DNA of 5,016 bases from Gammaproteobacteria bacterium (GCA_030593785.1 JAUVGM010000202.1:1-5016), one strand, 5' to 3'; counted from the first letter of the stretch, positions 1 to 5,016 are shown. Notes: generated by a model from the letters alone, not told the origin. Numbers and translations are program-made.

Positions 1-80
1 GTTTACTGTTTCATGAAAAAGTTGAGCTGCGCAATTATCAGCACTTACTATCGTTGGAAGGCAAATTGATAAAGCTATAA
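1..80 (+). CDS. C-terminal end of an unidentified protein (partial)
   Basis: An open reading frame enters from the left edge, with its first full codon at position 3. It gives 25 residues ending EGKLIKL before a TAA stop at 78-80. One other plus frame is open almost as far (to a TGA at 67-69). I prefer this one because its stop lies two bases before a strong terminator hairpin and its residues (several Glu, Lys and Leu) look like an ordinary protein end. Nothing in so short a tail identifies the family. It converges on rpmE. Confidence 0.45.
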   Translation, partial: LLFHEKVELRNYQHLLSLEGKLIKL

Positions 81-81
81 A

Positions 82-113
82 AACAAAAAGCGTCCATTTG
101 GACGCTTTTTGTT
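82..113. terminator. Bidirectional intrinsic terminator between the left-edge gene and rpmE
   Basis: A perfect 14-bp stem (82-95 with 100-113) closes a 4-base ATTT loop, with core GCGTCC / GGACGC flanked by A and T runs. Read on the plus strand it ends in CTTTTTGTTG, two bases after the TAA at 78-80. Read on the minus strand it ends in CTTTTTGTTTTTAT, an even better U-tract, 38 bases after the rpmE stop. It should therefore stop transcription from both sides. Confidence 0.93.
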
Positions 114-151
114 GTACATACGAACTGTCTGACATGACAAAAATAAATAAA

Positions 152-355
152 TTATTTTTTGCCGTACTTCTGGTTGAACTTGTCGACACGTCCTGCAGTA
201 TCTAATAATTTTTGCTTACCCGTGAAAAATGGGTGACATTGTGAGCAAACTTCAATTGATTGATCTTTGCAGCTAGCTGAGCGAGTTTTAAAAACACTGC
301 CACAACTGCACGTCACTGTAATTTCTTCGTATGCTGGATGGGTTTCAGCTTTCAT
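152..355 (-). CDS. rpmE: 50S ribosomal protein L31 (bL31), zinc-binding type
   Basis: This is ribosomal protein bL31, a small large-subunit protein that contributes to an intersubunit bridge with the small subunit. The 67 residues follow the family from end to end: an N-terminal HPAYEEITVTCSCG block, the central CSQCHPFFTGKQ signature and a basic C-terminus (GRVDKFNQKYGKK). Cysteines 16, 18, 37 and 40 form the CxC...CxxC zinc site, so this is the C+ form (RpmE), not the zinc-independent paralogue made in zinc starvation. An additional Cys29 is not part of that motif. The ATG at 353-355 follows AGAGG (364-368 on the complement) at 8 bases, which fixes the start. It ends at TAA, 38 bases before a strong terminator, and has its own candidate promoter and a structured leader upstream. 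Confidence 0.97.
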   Translation of the reverse strand: MKAETHPAYEEITVTCSCGSVFKTRSASCKDQSIEVCSQCHPFFTGKQKLLDTAGRVDKFNQKYGKK

Positions 356-371
356 TTTAAAGACCTCTAGT

Positions 372-414
372 TTAATCAGTGCATCGCTTTCTGATTAAGA
401 TTTACCTAAATCAG
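372..414 (-). promoter_or_regulatory. Structured 5' leader of rpmE, candidate autoregulatory site
   Basis: On the minus-strand transcript two hairpins abut directly. First comes GAUUU-AGGU-AAAUC (412 to 399), then a perfect 8-bp stem UUAAUCAG / CUGAUUAA with an 11-base loop (398 to 372). The second ends three bases before the AGAGG ribosome binding site (368-364). A CTGATT copy at 414-409 can also pair with the AAUCAG part of the second hairpin, so two folds compete. E. coli rpmE is known to be repressed by its own product through the 5' untranslated region, and L31 leader motifs have been described in gammaproteobacteria. That this is such a site is an inference from position and structure; I have not matched it to a covariance model. 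Confidence 0.55.
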
Positions 415-439
415 CACCATGCACATTATTGGACGGGCG

Positions 440-468
440 ATCATACGGAAAAGACCGTGTCGCAGCAA
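440..468 (-). promoter_or_regulatory. Candidate sigma70 promoter for rpmE
   Basis: On the minus strand a -35-like TTGCTG (468-463) and a -10 TATGAT (445-440, five of six consensus bases) are separated by exactly 17 bases. The -10 is followed by the GC-rich stretch CGCCCG, the type of discriminator found at stringently controlled ribosomal promoters. It predicts a start near 432-434 and a leader of about 78 bases that contains both rpmE leader hairpins. The -35 is a weak match (three of six). Confidence 0.55.
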
Positions 469-497
469 GCTTTTATCGTGATTAGCAGTATTTATAT

Positions 498-848
498 TTA
501 GCTATTGGATTTAACTGGGAAAGGGATGATGTTTGCCTCGAATGCGGGTGTGGGAGCAGATAGGCCATTTTCTGACTGGGCCCGTAGCAATTCAGCGAGA
601 TGTTCAAATGTTTCCCACATGAGTTCAGATATCGCGAGACAAGCCGCAGTAGCAGAATCTTTATGTTGTTCCCGGATTCGGTCAATTTTCCATTGTAAGG
701 CGCGAAGGCGTTGTTGCCGTTGGCTGGTCGCTCTATCTATAACAGCAGATATTTTATCTTGCCGTAATTGCTCAAATTTCTGCGGATCAGTGGAAGCTAA
801 AATCGACCAGAATTCAAAATCGATATTGCTAATTGAATCTCCTGACAT
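498..848 (-). CDS. DUF3135-like small protein of unknown function
   Basis: The product is a 116-residue, hydrophilic, apparently cytoplasmic protein with no signal peptide or membrane segment. It resembles the gammaproteobacterial DUF3135 family as I remember it. An N-terminal IDFEFWSILASTDPQKFEQLR block is followed by the most typical part, RQQRLRALQWKIDRIRE (about residues 43-59), and then a helical segment with MWETFEHLAELLRAQ (about 77-91). The tail is Pro/Ala-rich and ends in a short hydrophobic motif, ANIIPFP. The middle should be mostly alpha-helical, perhaps coiled-coil. The ATG at 846-848 follows AGGAG (858-862) at 9 bases, so the start is well supported. It lies between the rho terminator and rpmE on the same strand, and I see no terminator after it, so some read-through into rpmE is possible. 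The function is unknown; the family assignment rests on recalled motifs and is likely but not certain. Confidence 0.8.
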   Translation of the reverse strand: MSGDSISNIDFEFWSILASTDPQKFEQLRQDKISAVIDRATSQRQQRLRALQWKIDRIREQHKDSATAACLAISELMWETFEHLAELLRAQSENGLSAPTPAFEANIIPFPVKSNS

Positions 849-1091
849 TCGACTACTCTCCTACATATATTGACAGCAACTTAATATAGTAAGCCTAGCC
901 ATTATGAGCCGGTAAATCTGCTAAAAAGGCATATTTCTCCCTATATTGTGATTTAGCATGTTGGATTTATAAAGATTTGTCAAAAACACATACAATTTAT
1001 GTATAAATTACATGAGCTTAATTATTTATCTTATTAAGAAGCCTAGATAAGCTGGATAAATTGGAAAAGTTGAAGATTTACGCTTAGACAT
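849..1091 (-). promoter_or_regulatory. Intergenic region upstream of the DUF3135-like gene
   Basis: This AT-rich stretch has no convincing gene on either strand. Nearest the gene is a minus-strand -10-like CATAAT (about 906-901) with only a weak T-rich -35, so the promoter assignment is tentative. Upstream of it, a 7-bp inverted repeat TGCTAAA / TTTAGCA (919-925 and 952-958, 26 bases apart) could be a hairpin or an operator. A further palindrome, AATTTAT-GT-ATAAATT (994-1009), may be chance in such AT-rich DNA. Confidence 0.3.
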
Positions 1092-1122
1092 AAAAAAGGG
1101 GATAATTGAACATTACCCCCTT
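1092..1122 (-). terminator. Intrinsic terminator of rho
   Basis: On the minus strand AAGGGGGUAAU pairs with AUUAUCCCCUU through 11 base pairs (one G-U) around a 5-base loop, GUUCA, and the 3' arm runs into UUUUUU (1097-1092). It lies about 46 bases after the rho TAG stop (1169-1171). The opposite strand lacks a clean U-tract, so it should act mainly on rho transcripts and insulate the DUF3135-like gene downstream. Confidence 0.92.
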
Positions 1123-1168
1123 ATTAAGCCAGAAATTTGTTGAAGACTTATTTCAAGCTTATTTTTTC

Positions 1169-2425
1169 CTACTTCTTCATGGAATCAAAGAATTCATTAT
1201 TGGTTTTAGTGGCTTTTAGGCGATCATGCAAAAACTCCATGGAAGCAATTTCATCCATGTCATGAACAACTTTTCTTAAAATCCACATTTTTTGCAGTTC
1301 ATCAGGTTTAGTCAGTAACTCTTCTCGACGGGTACCTGAGCGATTGATATTAATCGCAGGATAGAGACGTTTTTCTGCCATCTTACGGTCGAGGTGGATT
1401 TCCATATTACCTGTGCCTTTGAATTCTTCGTAGATAACGTCATCCATGCGTGAACCCGTTTCAACCAGCGCGGTAGCAAGGATTGTGAGTGAACCACCTT
1501 CTTCAATGTTACGTGCAGCACCAAAGAAACGTTTTGGACGGTGTAAAGCGTTAGCATCAACACCACCGGTGAGTACTTTACCGGATGAAGGAATTACGGT
1601 GTTATAGGCGCGAGCGAGACGGGTAATCGAATCAAGTAGAATCACAACATCTTTTTTATGTTCAACCAGGCGTTTTGCTTTTTCAATTACCATTTCAGCA
1701 ACCTGAACATGGCGACTGGCGGGCTCATCAAATGTTGAAGAAACGACTTCGCCACGCACTGAGCGTGACATTTCGGTTACTTCTTCCGGACGTTCATCAA
1801 TCAGTAACACGATTAAATGACATTCAGGATGATTGTGAGTGATGGCATGGGCAATATCATGCAGCATCATCGTTTTACCTGCTTTAGGAGGAGAAACAAT
1901 CAGTCCACGTTGACCTTTTCCTATCGGAGCGGTGAGATCAATAATACGTGCAGTCATATCTTCGCTACTGCCATTTCCCACTTCCAGTTGAAGGCGTTCA
2001 GTTGGATGTAGCGGTGTTAAGTTCTCAAACAAAACTTTATGTTTTGAATTTTCAGGTGCATCAAAATTAATTTCGTTAACTTTGAGTAGGGCAAAATAAC
2101 GTTCACCATCTTTAGGTGGGCGAATTTTTCCGGCTACTGTGTCGCCGGTGCGCAAGCTAAAACGTCGAATCTGGCTGGGTGATACATAAATATCATCGGG
2201 GCCGGCAAGGTATGAGCTATCAGCCGATCGTAAAAACCCAAAACCATCCTGTAAGATTTCTAATACGCCGTCTCCGTATATATCCTCACCGCTTTTGGCG
2301 TGGGATTTCAGAATGGAAAAAATGATGTCTTGTTTGCGGGAGCGAGACAGGCTTTCGATACCCATTCCAGAAGCAATTTTAATAAGTTCAGGAACGGGGT
2401 TTTTTTTGAGTTCAGATAGATTCAT
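1169..2425 (-). CDS. rho: Transcription termination factor Rho
   Basis: Rho is the hexameric RNA-dependent ATPase that loads on C-rich untranslated RNA, translocates 5' to 3' and releases RNA polymerase. At 418 residues it is one shorter than E. coli Rho and keeps its numbering through the core. The N-terminal helical domain (1-47) precedes the cold-shock-like RNA-binding domain (48 to about 125, with GFGFLRSADSSYLAGPDDIY). The ATPase domain carries the P-loop PPKAGKT (179-185), LLIDERPEE with catalytic Glu211, Walker B VVILLD (260-265), the Q-loop SSGKVLTGG around Lys283, the R-loop TGSRMDD (323-329) and the arginine finger Arg366. No insertion or lesion is visible. The ATG at 2423-2425 is preceded by AAAGAAACCCTCAAAA, a poor ribosome binding site with no GG. 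A strong terminator follows. The long C-rich leader suggests autoregulation, as known for E. coli rho. Confidence 0.98.
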   Translation of the reverse strand: MNLSELKKNPVPELIKIASGMGIESLSRSRKQDIIFSILKSHAKSGEDIYGDGVLEILQDGFGFLRSADSSYLAGPDDIYVSPSQIRRFSLRTGDTVAGKIRPPKDGERYFALLKVNEINFDAPENSKHKVLFENLTPLHPTERLQLEVGNGSSEDMTARIIDLTAPIGKGQRGLIVSPPKAGKTMMLHDIAHAITHNHPECHLIVLLIDERPEEVTEMSRSVRGEVVSSTFDEPASRHVQVAEMVIEKAKRLVEHKKDVVILLDSITRLARAYNTVIPSSGKVLTGGVDANALHRPKRFFGAARNIEEGGSLTILATALVETGSRMDDVIYEEFKGTGNMEIHLDRKMAEKRLYPAININRSGTRREELLTKPDELQKMWILRKVVHDMDEIASMEFLHDRLKATKTNNEFFDSMKK

Positions 2426-2580
2426 TTTTGAGGGTTTCTTTAGATTGTTTGGACGTTTTTGTTAATTCGGATACGACACGGAATTGCGCGAAGGCGGAAT
2501 TACAGCGTATTGGTTTTTAAGTTTGTTTTTAGAAGTTTTGAGATTTTTCAGCTCGTTGGTATACGAAGCGAAATGATTAA
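2426..2580 (-). promoter_or_regulatory. C-rich, G-poor rho leader, candidate rut region
   Basis: The 155 bases before rho contain, by my count on the minus strand, about 40 C and 16 G, the C-over-G bias typical of Rho-loading (rut) sites. Pyrimidine-C dinucleotides recur throughout. The heptamer AATTCCG occurs twice, 16 bases apart (2501-2495 and 2485-2479). One imperfect hairpin with a single bulge is possible at 2551-2569. E. coli rho is repressed by Rho-dependent attenuation in its leader, so the same feedback is likely here. There is no credible leader-peptide gene resembling rhoL, and I found no clear sigma70 promoter. Confidence 0.55.
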
Positions 2581-2623
2581 ATAGTTTTGAAATTAATTAT
2601 GTTACGAACATTAGCACTAAAAT

Positions 2624-2666
2624 CTAAAAACGTCCAGTTTTGAGGGCTACTCGCGACCTGAACGTT
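2624..2666 (-). terminator. Terminator-like hairpin between trxA and rho
   Basis: On the minus strand AACGUUCAG (2666-2658) pairs with CUGGACGUU (2637-2629) over 9 bp including one U-G. The loop is 20 bases, with a small possible inner GGU/GCC stem. The 3' arm runs into GUUUUUAGAUUUUAG, so a U-tract follows. It begins 13 bases after the trxA stop. The large loop makes it a moderate terminator, which fits partial read-through from trxA into rho. Confidence 0.55.
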
Positions 2667-2679
2667 AATGAATTTAGGT

Positions 2680-3006
2680 TTACAGATTACTGTCGATAAA
2701 TGCGGCAAGTTGGGATTTAGATACGGCACCCACCTTGGTTGCTTCAACATTGCCATTTTTGAAAATCATTAATGTTGGAATGCCACGAATACCAAATTTT
2801 GGTGGTGTCGCAGGATTTTCATCAATGTTCAATTTAGTGACTTTAAGTTTGCCAGCATATTCTTCAGCAATCTCATCAAGAATAGGGGCAATCATTTTAC
2901 AAGGGCCACACCAGTCTGCCCAGTAATCTACTAATACGGGTCCTTCTGCGTTAACAACTTCCGCATCGAAAGTGTCGTCTGTGGCATATACGATCTTGTC
3001 GCTCAA
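2680..3006 (-). CDS. trxA: Thioredoxin 1
   Basis: This is a small cytoplasmic dithiol oxidoreductase that reduces protein disulfides (for example in ribonucleotide reductase) and is itself recycled by thioredoxin reductase. Its 108 residues match the E. coli protein in length and layout. The VLVDYWADWCGPCK block holds the redox pair Cys33 and Cys36, Asp27 is the buried acid, and IRGIPT carries the cis-proline Pro77. There is no signal peptide, so it is cytoplasmic. The start is TTG at 3004-3006 (MSDKI...), supported by GGAG 8 bases upstream. There is no ATG in frame until residue 38, which would remove the active site, so TTG must be the start. It is divergent from rhlB and in tandem with rho, as in the enteric arrangement. 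Confidence 0.97.
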   Translation of the reverse strand: MSDKIVYATDDTFDAEVVNAEGPVLVDYWADWCGPCKMIAPILDEIAEEYAGKLKVTKLNIDENPATPPKFGIRGIPTLMIFKNGNVEATKVGAVSKSQLAAFIDSNL

Positions 3007-3038
3007 TGTAGTGTCTCCTATGACGTAAACTATTTTTT

Positions 3039-3067
3039 ATTGTAGTCGTTATTTAAAAAAATCTATA
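3039..3067 (-). promoter_or_regulatory. Candidate promoter for trxA
   Basis: On the minus strand a -10 TACAAT (3044-3039, five of six consensus bases) lies 17 bases from a weak -35 TATAGA (3067-3062). It would start transcription near 3032, some 26 bases before the TTG codon and upstream of the ribosome binding site. The same TATAGA is preceded by TGC and could itself serve as an extended -10 for a second start, so the assignment is tentative. Confidence 0.35.
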
Positions 3068-3109
3068 GCACCATTTGAGCCTAAGCGAGTGTTTATTTCA
3101 AGTCTAATC

Positions 3110-3136
3110 TTGACAAGATCTGTTAGACTACGCGCC
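3110..3136 (+). promoter_or_regulatory. Possible promoter directly abutting the rhlB start codon
   Basis: A consensus TTGACA occurs at 3110-3115 and a -10-like TAGACT (four of six) at 3124-3129, followed by the GC-rich ACGCGCC and then ATG. The two hexamers are only 8 bases apart and so cannot be one promoter. If TAGACT is the -10, its start point would fall at or next to the A of the ATG and give a leaderless mRNA, but no good -35 sits 17 bases upstream of it. Confidence 0.3.
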
Positions 3137-4609
3137 ATGAGTGAACAACATTTAACCGATATAAAATTTTCCAGCTTTGATTTGCCGGCAGAAGTGCTGC
3201 AAGGTGTTGAAGAATCAGGCTTTTCTTATTGCACACCGATTCAAGCTGAGTCTCTACCTGTTGCTTTGCAAGGTAAAGACATTGCCGGACAAGCACAAAC
3301 AGGTACAGGTAAAACGGCAGCCTTTTTATTGGCTGCTTATGCTCACCTGTTTAAAAATCCTGCGCCGGAAGCGAGAAAAAAGAATCAACCCCGTTGCATT
3401 ATTCTCGCACCAACCCGTGAACTTGCGGTACAGATTCATAAAGATGCCGAAATGCTCGGTAAATATACGGGTTTAAGGCATGTTGCTGTATTCGGTGGCA
3501 CCGGTTATGACACACAAAAACAAGCCATTATTGATGGGGTTGATTTATTGATTGGTACGCCCGGTCGAATCATTGACTACTTCAAACAAGGCGTATATGA
3601 CCTGAAACAAATTCAGGTTTTAATCTTAGATGAAGCTGATCGTATGTTCGATTTGGGATTTATTGATGATATTCGATATTTAATACGTCGTATGCCAGAT
3701 GCCGATAAACGTTTAAGCATGTTGTATTCAGCCACCTTGTCACATCGTGTGAGTGAGTTGGCTTACGATCATATGAATGATCCACAAGAAGTGATTATTA
3801 AGTCTGAAAAGGTCACTGCCGATCGTGTTACCCAAACGGTTTATTACCCCGCGATGGATGAAAAAGTCCCGTTGTTATTAGGCTTACTTAAAAGTCGCGA
3901 TGATCAAAAAATTATTATTTTTATCAATACTAAACGCGTTGCGGAACGTATTGATGCTTACTTTAAAACGAATGACATCAATGGTGCGATGCTATCAGGC
4001 GATGTTCCGCAAAATAAACGTTTACGTATTGTGGAAGATTTTACCGCAGGTAAAATCCGTGCATTAGTGGCGACTGATGTTGCTGCACGTGGTTTGCATG
4101 TTGAAGATGTCAGTTTAGTTATTAACTTTGACTTACCGAATGATGCAGAAGATTACGTACATCGTATTGGCCGTACAGGTCGTGCCGGTGCAAGCGGTGT
4201 TGCAATTAACTTTGCTTGTGAAGATTATGCAATGTCACTGCCTGATATTGAAAAATATATTGGTCACAAGATTGAAGTTTCAAGAATAACTAATGAAATG
4301 TTGGTAAAGCCAAAAGCACCCGCAAGAATCGAGCGCAAACACAAGCCGCATCAGAAAAAAAATGCGCATAAAACAACATCACAGCACAAAACGGGTAAAC
4401 CGCATCATCATAAAAACAAGAAAGCAAATAAACCGCAGCAAAAGAAACAGCATGCGAAGCCTCATAGCACTCAGAATCAGGATAAAAAGGCCAGGCCGAA
4501 TAATGATAATGCTGTGAAGAAAAGCCAGCCTAAGACAACAAGGGCGCCAGAGCCATCAAAACAAGGTTTGATTAAATCATTTATAAGTAAGTTAACACCC
4601 TGGTCTTAA
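3137..4609 (+). CDS. rhlB: ATP-dependent DEAD-box RNA helicase RhlB
   Basis: RhlB unwinds RNA using ATP and in E. coli works inside the RNase E degradosome during mRNA decay. All helicase motifs are present (numbered from the ATG): Q-motif FSYCTPIQ (29-36), motif I AQTGTGKT (53-60), Ia PTRELA (92-97), Ib TPGR (141-144), II DEAD (165-168), III SAT (198-200), V ATDVAARGLH (312-321) and VI HRIGRTGRAG (342-351). The opening HLTDIKFSSF and the CEDYAMSLPDIEKYIGH segment point to RhlB rather than RhlE or SrmB. Its 490 residues exceed the 421 of E. coli RhlB because of a tail (about 391-476) rich in Lys, His, Gln, Asn and Pro, ending in GLIKSFISKLTPWS. I chose the ATG at 3137 because RhlB homology begins there; a GTG at 3089 would add 16 unrelated residues. 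Neither start has a good ribosome binding site. Confidence 0.95.
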   Translation: MSEQHLTDIKFSSFDLPAEVLQGVEESGFSYCTPIQAESLPVALQGKDIAGQAQTGTGKTAAFLLAAYAHLFKNPAPEARKKNQPRCIILAPTRELAVQIHKDAEMLGKYTGLRHVAVFGGTGYDTQKQAIIDGVDLLIGTPGRIIDYFKQGVYDLKQIQVLILDEADRMFDLGFIDDIRYLIRRMPDADKRLSMLYSATLSHRVSELAYDHMNDPQEVIIKSEKVTADRVTQTVYYPAMDEKVPLLLGLLKSRDDQKIIIFINTKRVAERIDAYFKTNDINGAMLSGDVPQNKRLRIVEDFTAGKIRALVATDVAARGLHVEDVSLVINFDLPNDAEDYVHRIGRTGRAGASGVAINFACEDYAMSLPDIEKYIGHKIEVSRITNEMLVKPKAPARIERKHKPHQKKNAHKTTSQHKTGKPHHHKNKKANKPQQKKQHAKPHSTQNQDKKARPNNDNAVKKSQPKTTRAPEPSKQGLIKSFISKLTPWS

Positions 4610-4632
4610 TTTGTTCATATTTAGGGTGTTAA
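4592..4632. repeat. 10-bp inverted repeat spanning the rhlB stop codon
   Basis: TTAACACCCT (4592-4601) and its exact complement AGGGTGTTAA (4623-4632) flank a 21-base loop that contains the rhlB TAA. In rhlB mRNA this forms a 10-bp hairpin, but neither strand has a good U-tract behind it, so it is not a standard intrinsic terminator. It may protect the mRNA 3' end or slow convergent transcription from the glycosyltransferase gene. The rest of the short spacer to 4699 holds only weak dyads, such as TGGTG / CACCA at 4660-4679. Confidence 0.5.
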
Positions 4633-4699
4633 TGTTGATTCAGTAAATATATTAAGCGTTGGTGGTCGGACTAGCACCATATAAAATATAAAGTGGTTT

Positions 4700-5016
4700 T
4701 TAGTGCGGTAAGAAAGCGGAACTCGTTTGAAATACATCTTCTGCAGAAATTGCGGCAAGTCCTAATTCCGGGTGTTGACAGTCTTCAGCACGTAAAATTT
4801 TCAATTTGTTCATTTCTGTATATGGGGCACAGTCTTTAGGGTTGTGTATTGAAAAAAGAGCAACAATATTCGTACCGACCGCAGCGCCAATATGCATTGG
4901 ACCGGTATTGGGAACAATAAGTAAATCCATACGTGCCAGCGTTGCTTTGTAGCGTTCAAAATCGGGTGCTGGCGTTAATAACTCGACACTGTGTTGGCTG
5001 GCTTCAATAATTTCCA
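4700..5016 (-). CDS. Glycosyltransferase family 9 (heptosyltransferase-like), C-terminal part
   Basis: The reading frame stays open from the TAA at 4700-4702 to the right edge, so the gene is cut and its start lies outside the window. An internal ATG at 4928-4930 is not the start, because the upstream codons continue the same fold. The visible 105 residues are the end of the sugar-nucleotide binding domain: ERYKATLARMDLLIVPNTGP followed directly by MHIGAAVGTNIVALF, the GT9 signature (usually D/S-T/S-G-x-x-H). Family members transfer heptose or related sugars from ADP- or other nucleotide donors to the lipopolysaccharide core at the inner face of the cytoplasmic membrane. The position normally Asp or Ser in the signature is Asn here. 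A Cys-containing ending (DCQHPELG) follows. I cannot say which sugar or acceptor it uses. Confidence 0.85.
   Translation of the reverse strand, partial: EIIEASQHSVELLTPAPDFERYKATLARMDLLIVPNTGPMHIGAAVGTNIVALFSIHNPKDCAPYTEMNKLKILRAEDCQHPELGLAAISAEDVFQTSSAFLPH

Noticed and set aside
482..685. 67-codon minus-strand open frame overlapping the end of the DUF3135-like gene
   Set aside because: It lies in another frame of a well-supported gene, has no homology signal and no ribosome binding site.
505..873. 122-codon plus-strand open frame opposite the DUF3135-like gene
   Set aside because: It has Cys- and Arg-rich, low-quality composition and no recognisable domain. The minus-strand frame has a good ribosome binding site and family-like motifs, so this is its antisense shadow.
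977..1007. Plus-strand promoter made of TTGTCA and TATAAA
   Set aside because: The spacer is 19 bases, and a transcript would run only into the rho terminator and antisense to rho. No gene or small RNA with a plus-strand U-tract follows.
1312..1566. 84-codon minus-strand open frame inside rho
   Set aside because: It is an out-of-frame shadow of the highly conserved Rho ATPase domain.
3089..3136. GTG-initiated N-terminal extension of RhlB
   Set aside because: The 16 added residues do not resemble the RhlB N-terminus, the homology starts at the ATG at 3137, and the GTG lacks a good ribosome binding site. It is kept only as an alternative in the leaderless finding.
4660..4679. Dyad TGGTG / CACCA that looked like a terminator or RNA element
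   Set aside because: The stem is only 5 bp with a 10-base loop and no U-tract on either strand. No cloverleaf or other RNA fold could be drawn around it.
4700..4930. Internal ATG at 4928-4930 as the start of a 76-residue protein
   Set aside because: The frame continues upstream to the window edge with sequence that fits the same glycosyltransferase domain, so the gene is simply cut by the edge.

Overview
The window looks like chromosomal DNA from a gammaproteobacterium of fairly low G+C (around 40% by eye). The evidence is the rhlB / trxA / rho arrangement (rhlB divergent from trxA, with rho behind trxA on the same strand, as around E. coli trxA), a Rho protein that keeps E. coli residue numbering through the catalytic core, a zinc-type ribosomal protein L31, and a small protein that resembles the gammaproteobacterial DUF3135 family. 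I cannot name the genus. There is no mobile element, CRISPR array, rRNA, tRNA or obvious foreign segment. This is a core housekeeping region, and I found no new multigene system in it.

Left part, 1-1168. The last 25 codons of an unidentified plus-strand gene end at 80. They are separated by a strong two-way hairpin terminator (82-113) from rpmE (minus, 152-355). rpmE has a good candidate promoter (440-468) and a structured leader with a perfect 8-bp hairpin just before its ribosome binding site. Next comes the DUF3135-like gene (minus, 498-848). The 320-bp gap 849-1168 holds its upstream region and the strong rho terminator (1092-1122).

Middle part, 1169-3136. rho (minus, 1169-2425) and trxA (minus, 2680-3006) lie in tandem. 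trxA starts at a TTG codon behind a good ribosome binding site. The 254-nt trxA-rho spacer has no convincing gene. It holds a terminator-like hairpin just after trxA and then a C-rich, G-poor stretch of the kind Rho binds. A 10-nt block just before rho is the perfect complement of the hairpin's 3' arm plus U-tract. Together these suggest that rho expression is controlled by termination in its own leader.

Right part, 3137-5016. rhlB (plus, 3137-4609) encodes a DEAD-box RNA helicase with a complete core and a long Lys/His/Gln/Asn-rich tail ending in a short hydrophobic segment. Its ATG has no ribosome binding site and sits where a transcript from a possible -10 element would begin. It converges on a glycosyltransferase family 9 gene (minus, 4700 to beyond the window edge), probably involved in lipopolysaccharide synthesis. 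A 10-bp inverted repeat overlaps the rhlB stop codon.

Rho (transcription termination) and RhlB (RNA unwinding, in E. coli part of the RNase E degradosome) both act on mRNA. Thioredoxin supplies cytoplasmic disulfide reduction. The main points of interest are regulatory: the rpmE and rho leaders, the start codons of trxA and rhlB, and the RhlB tail.
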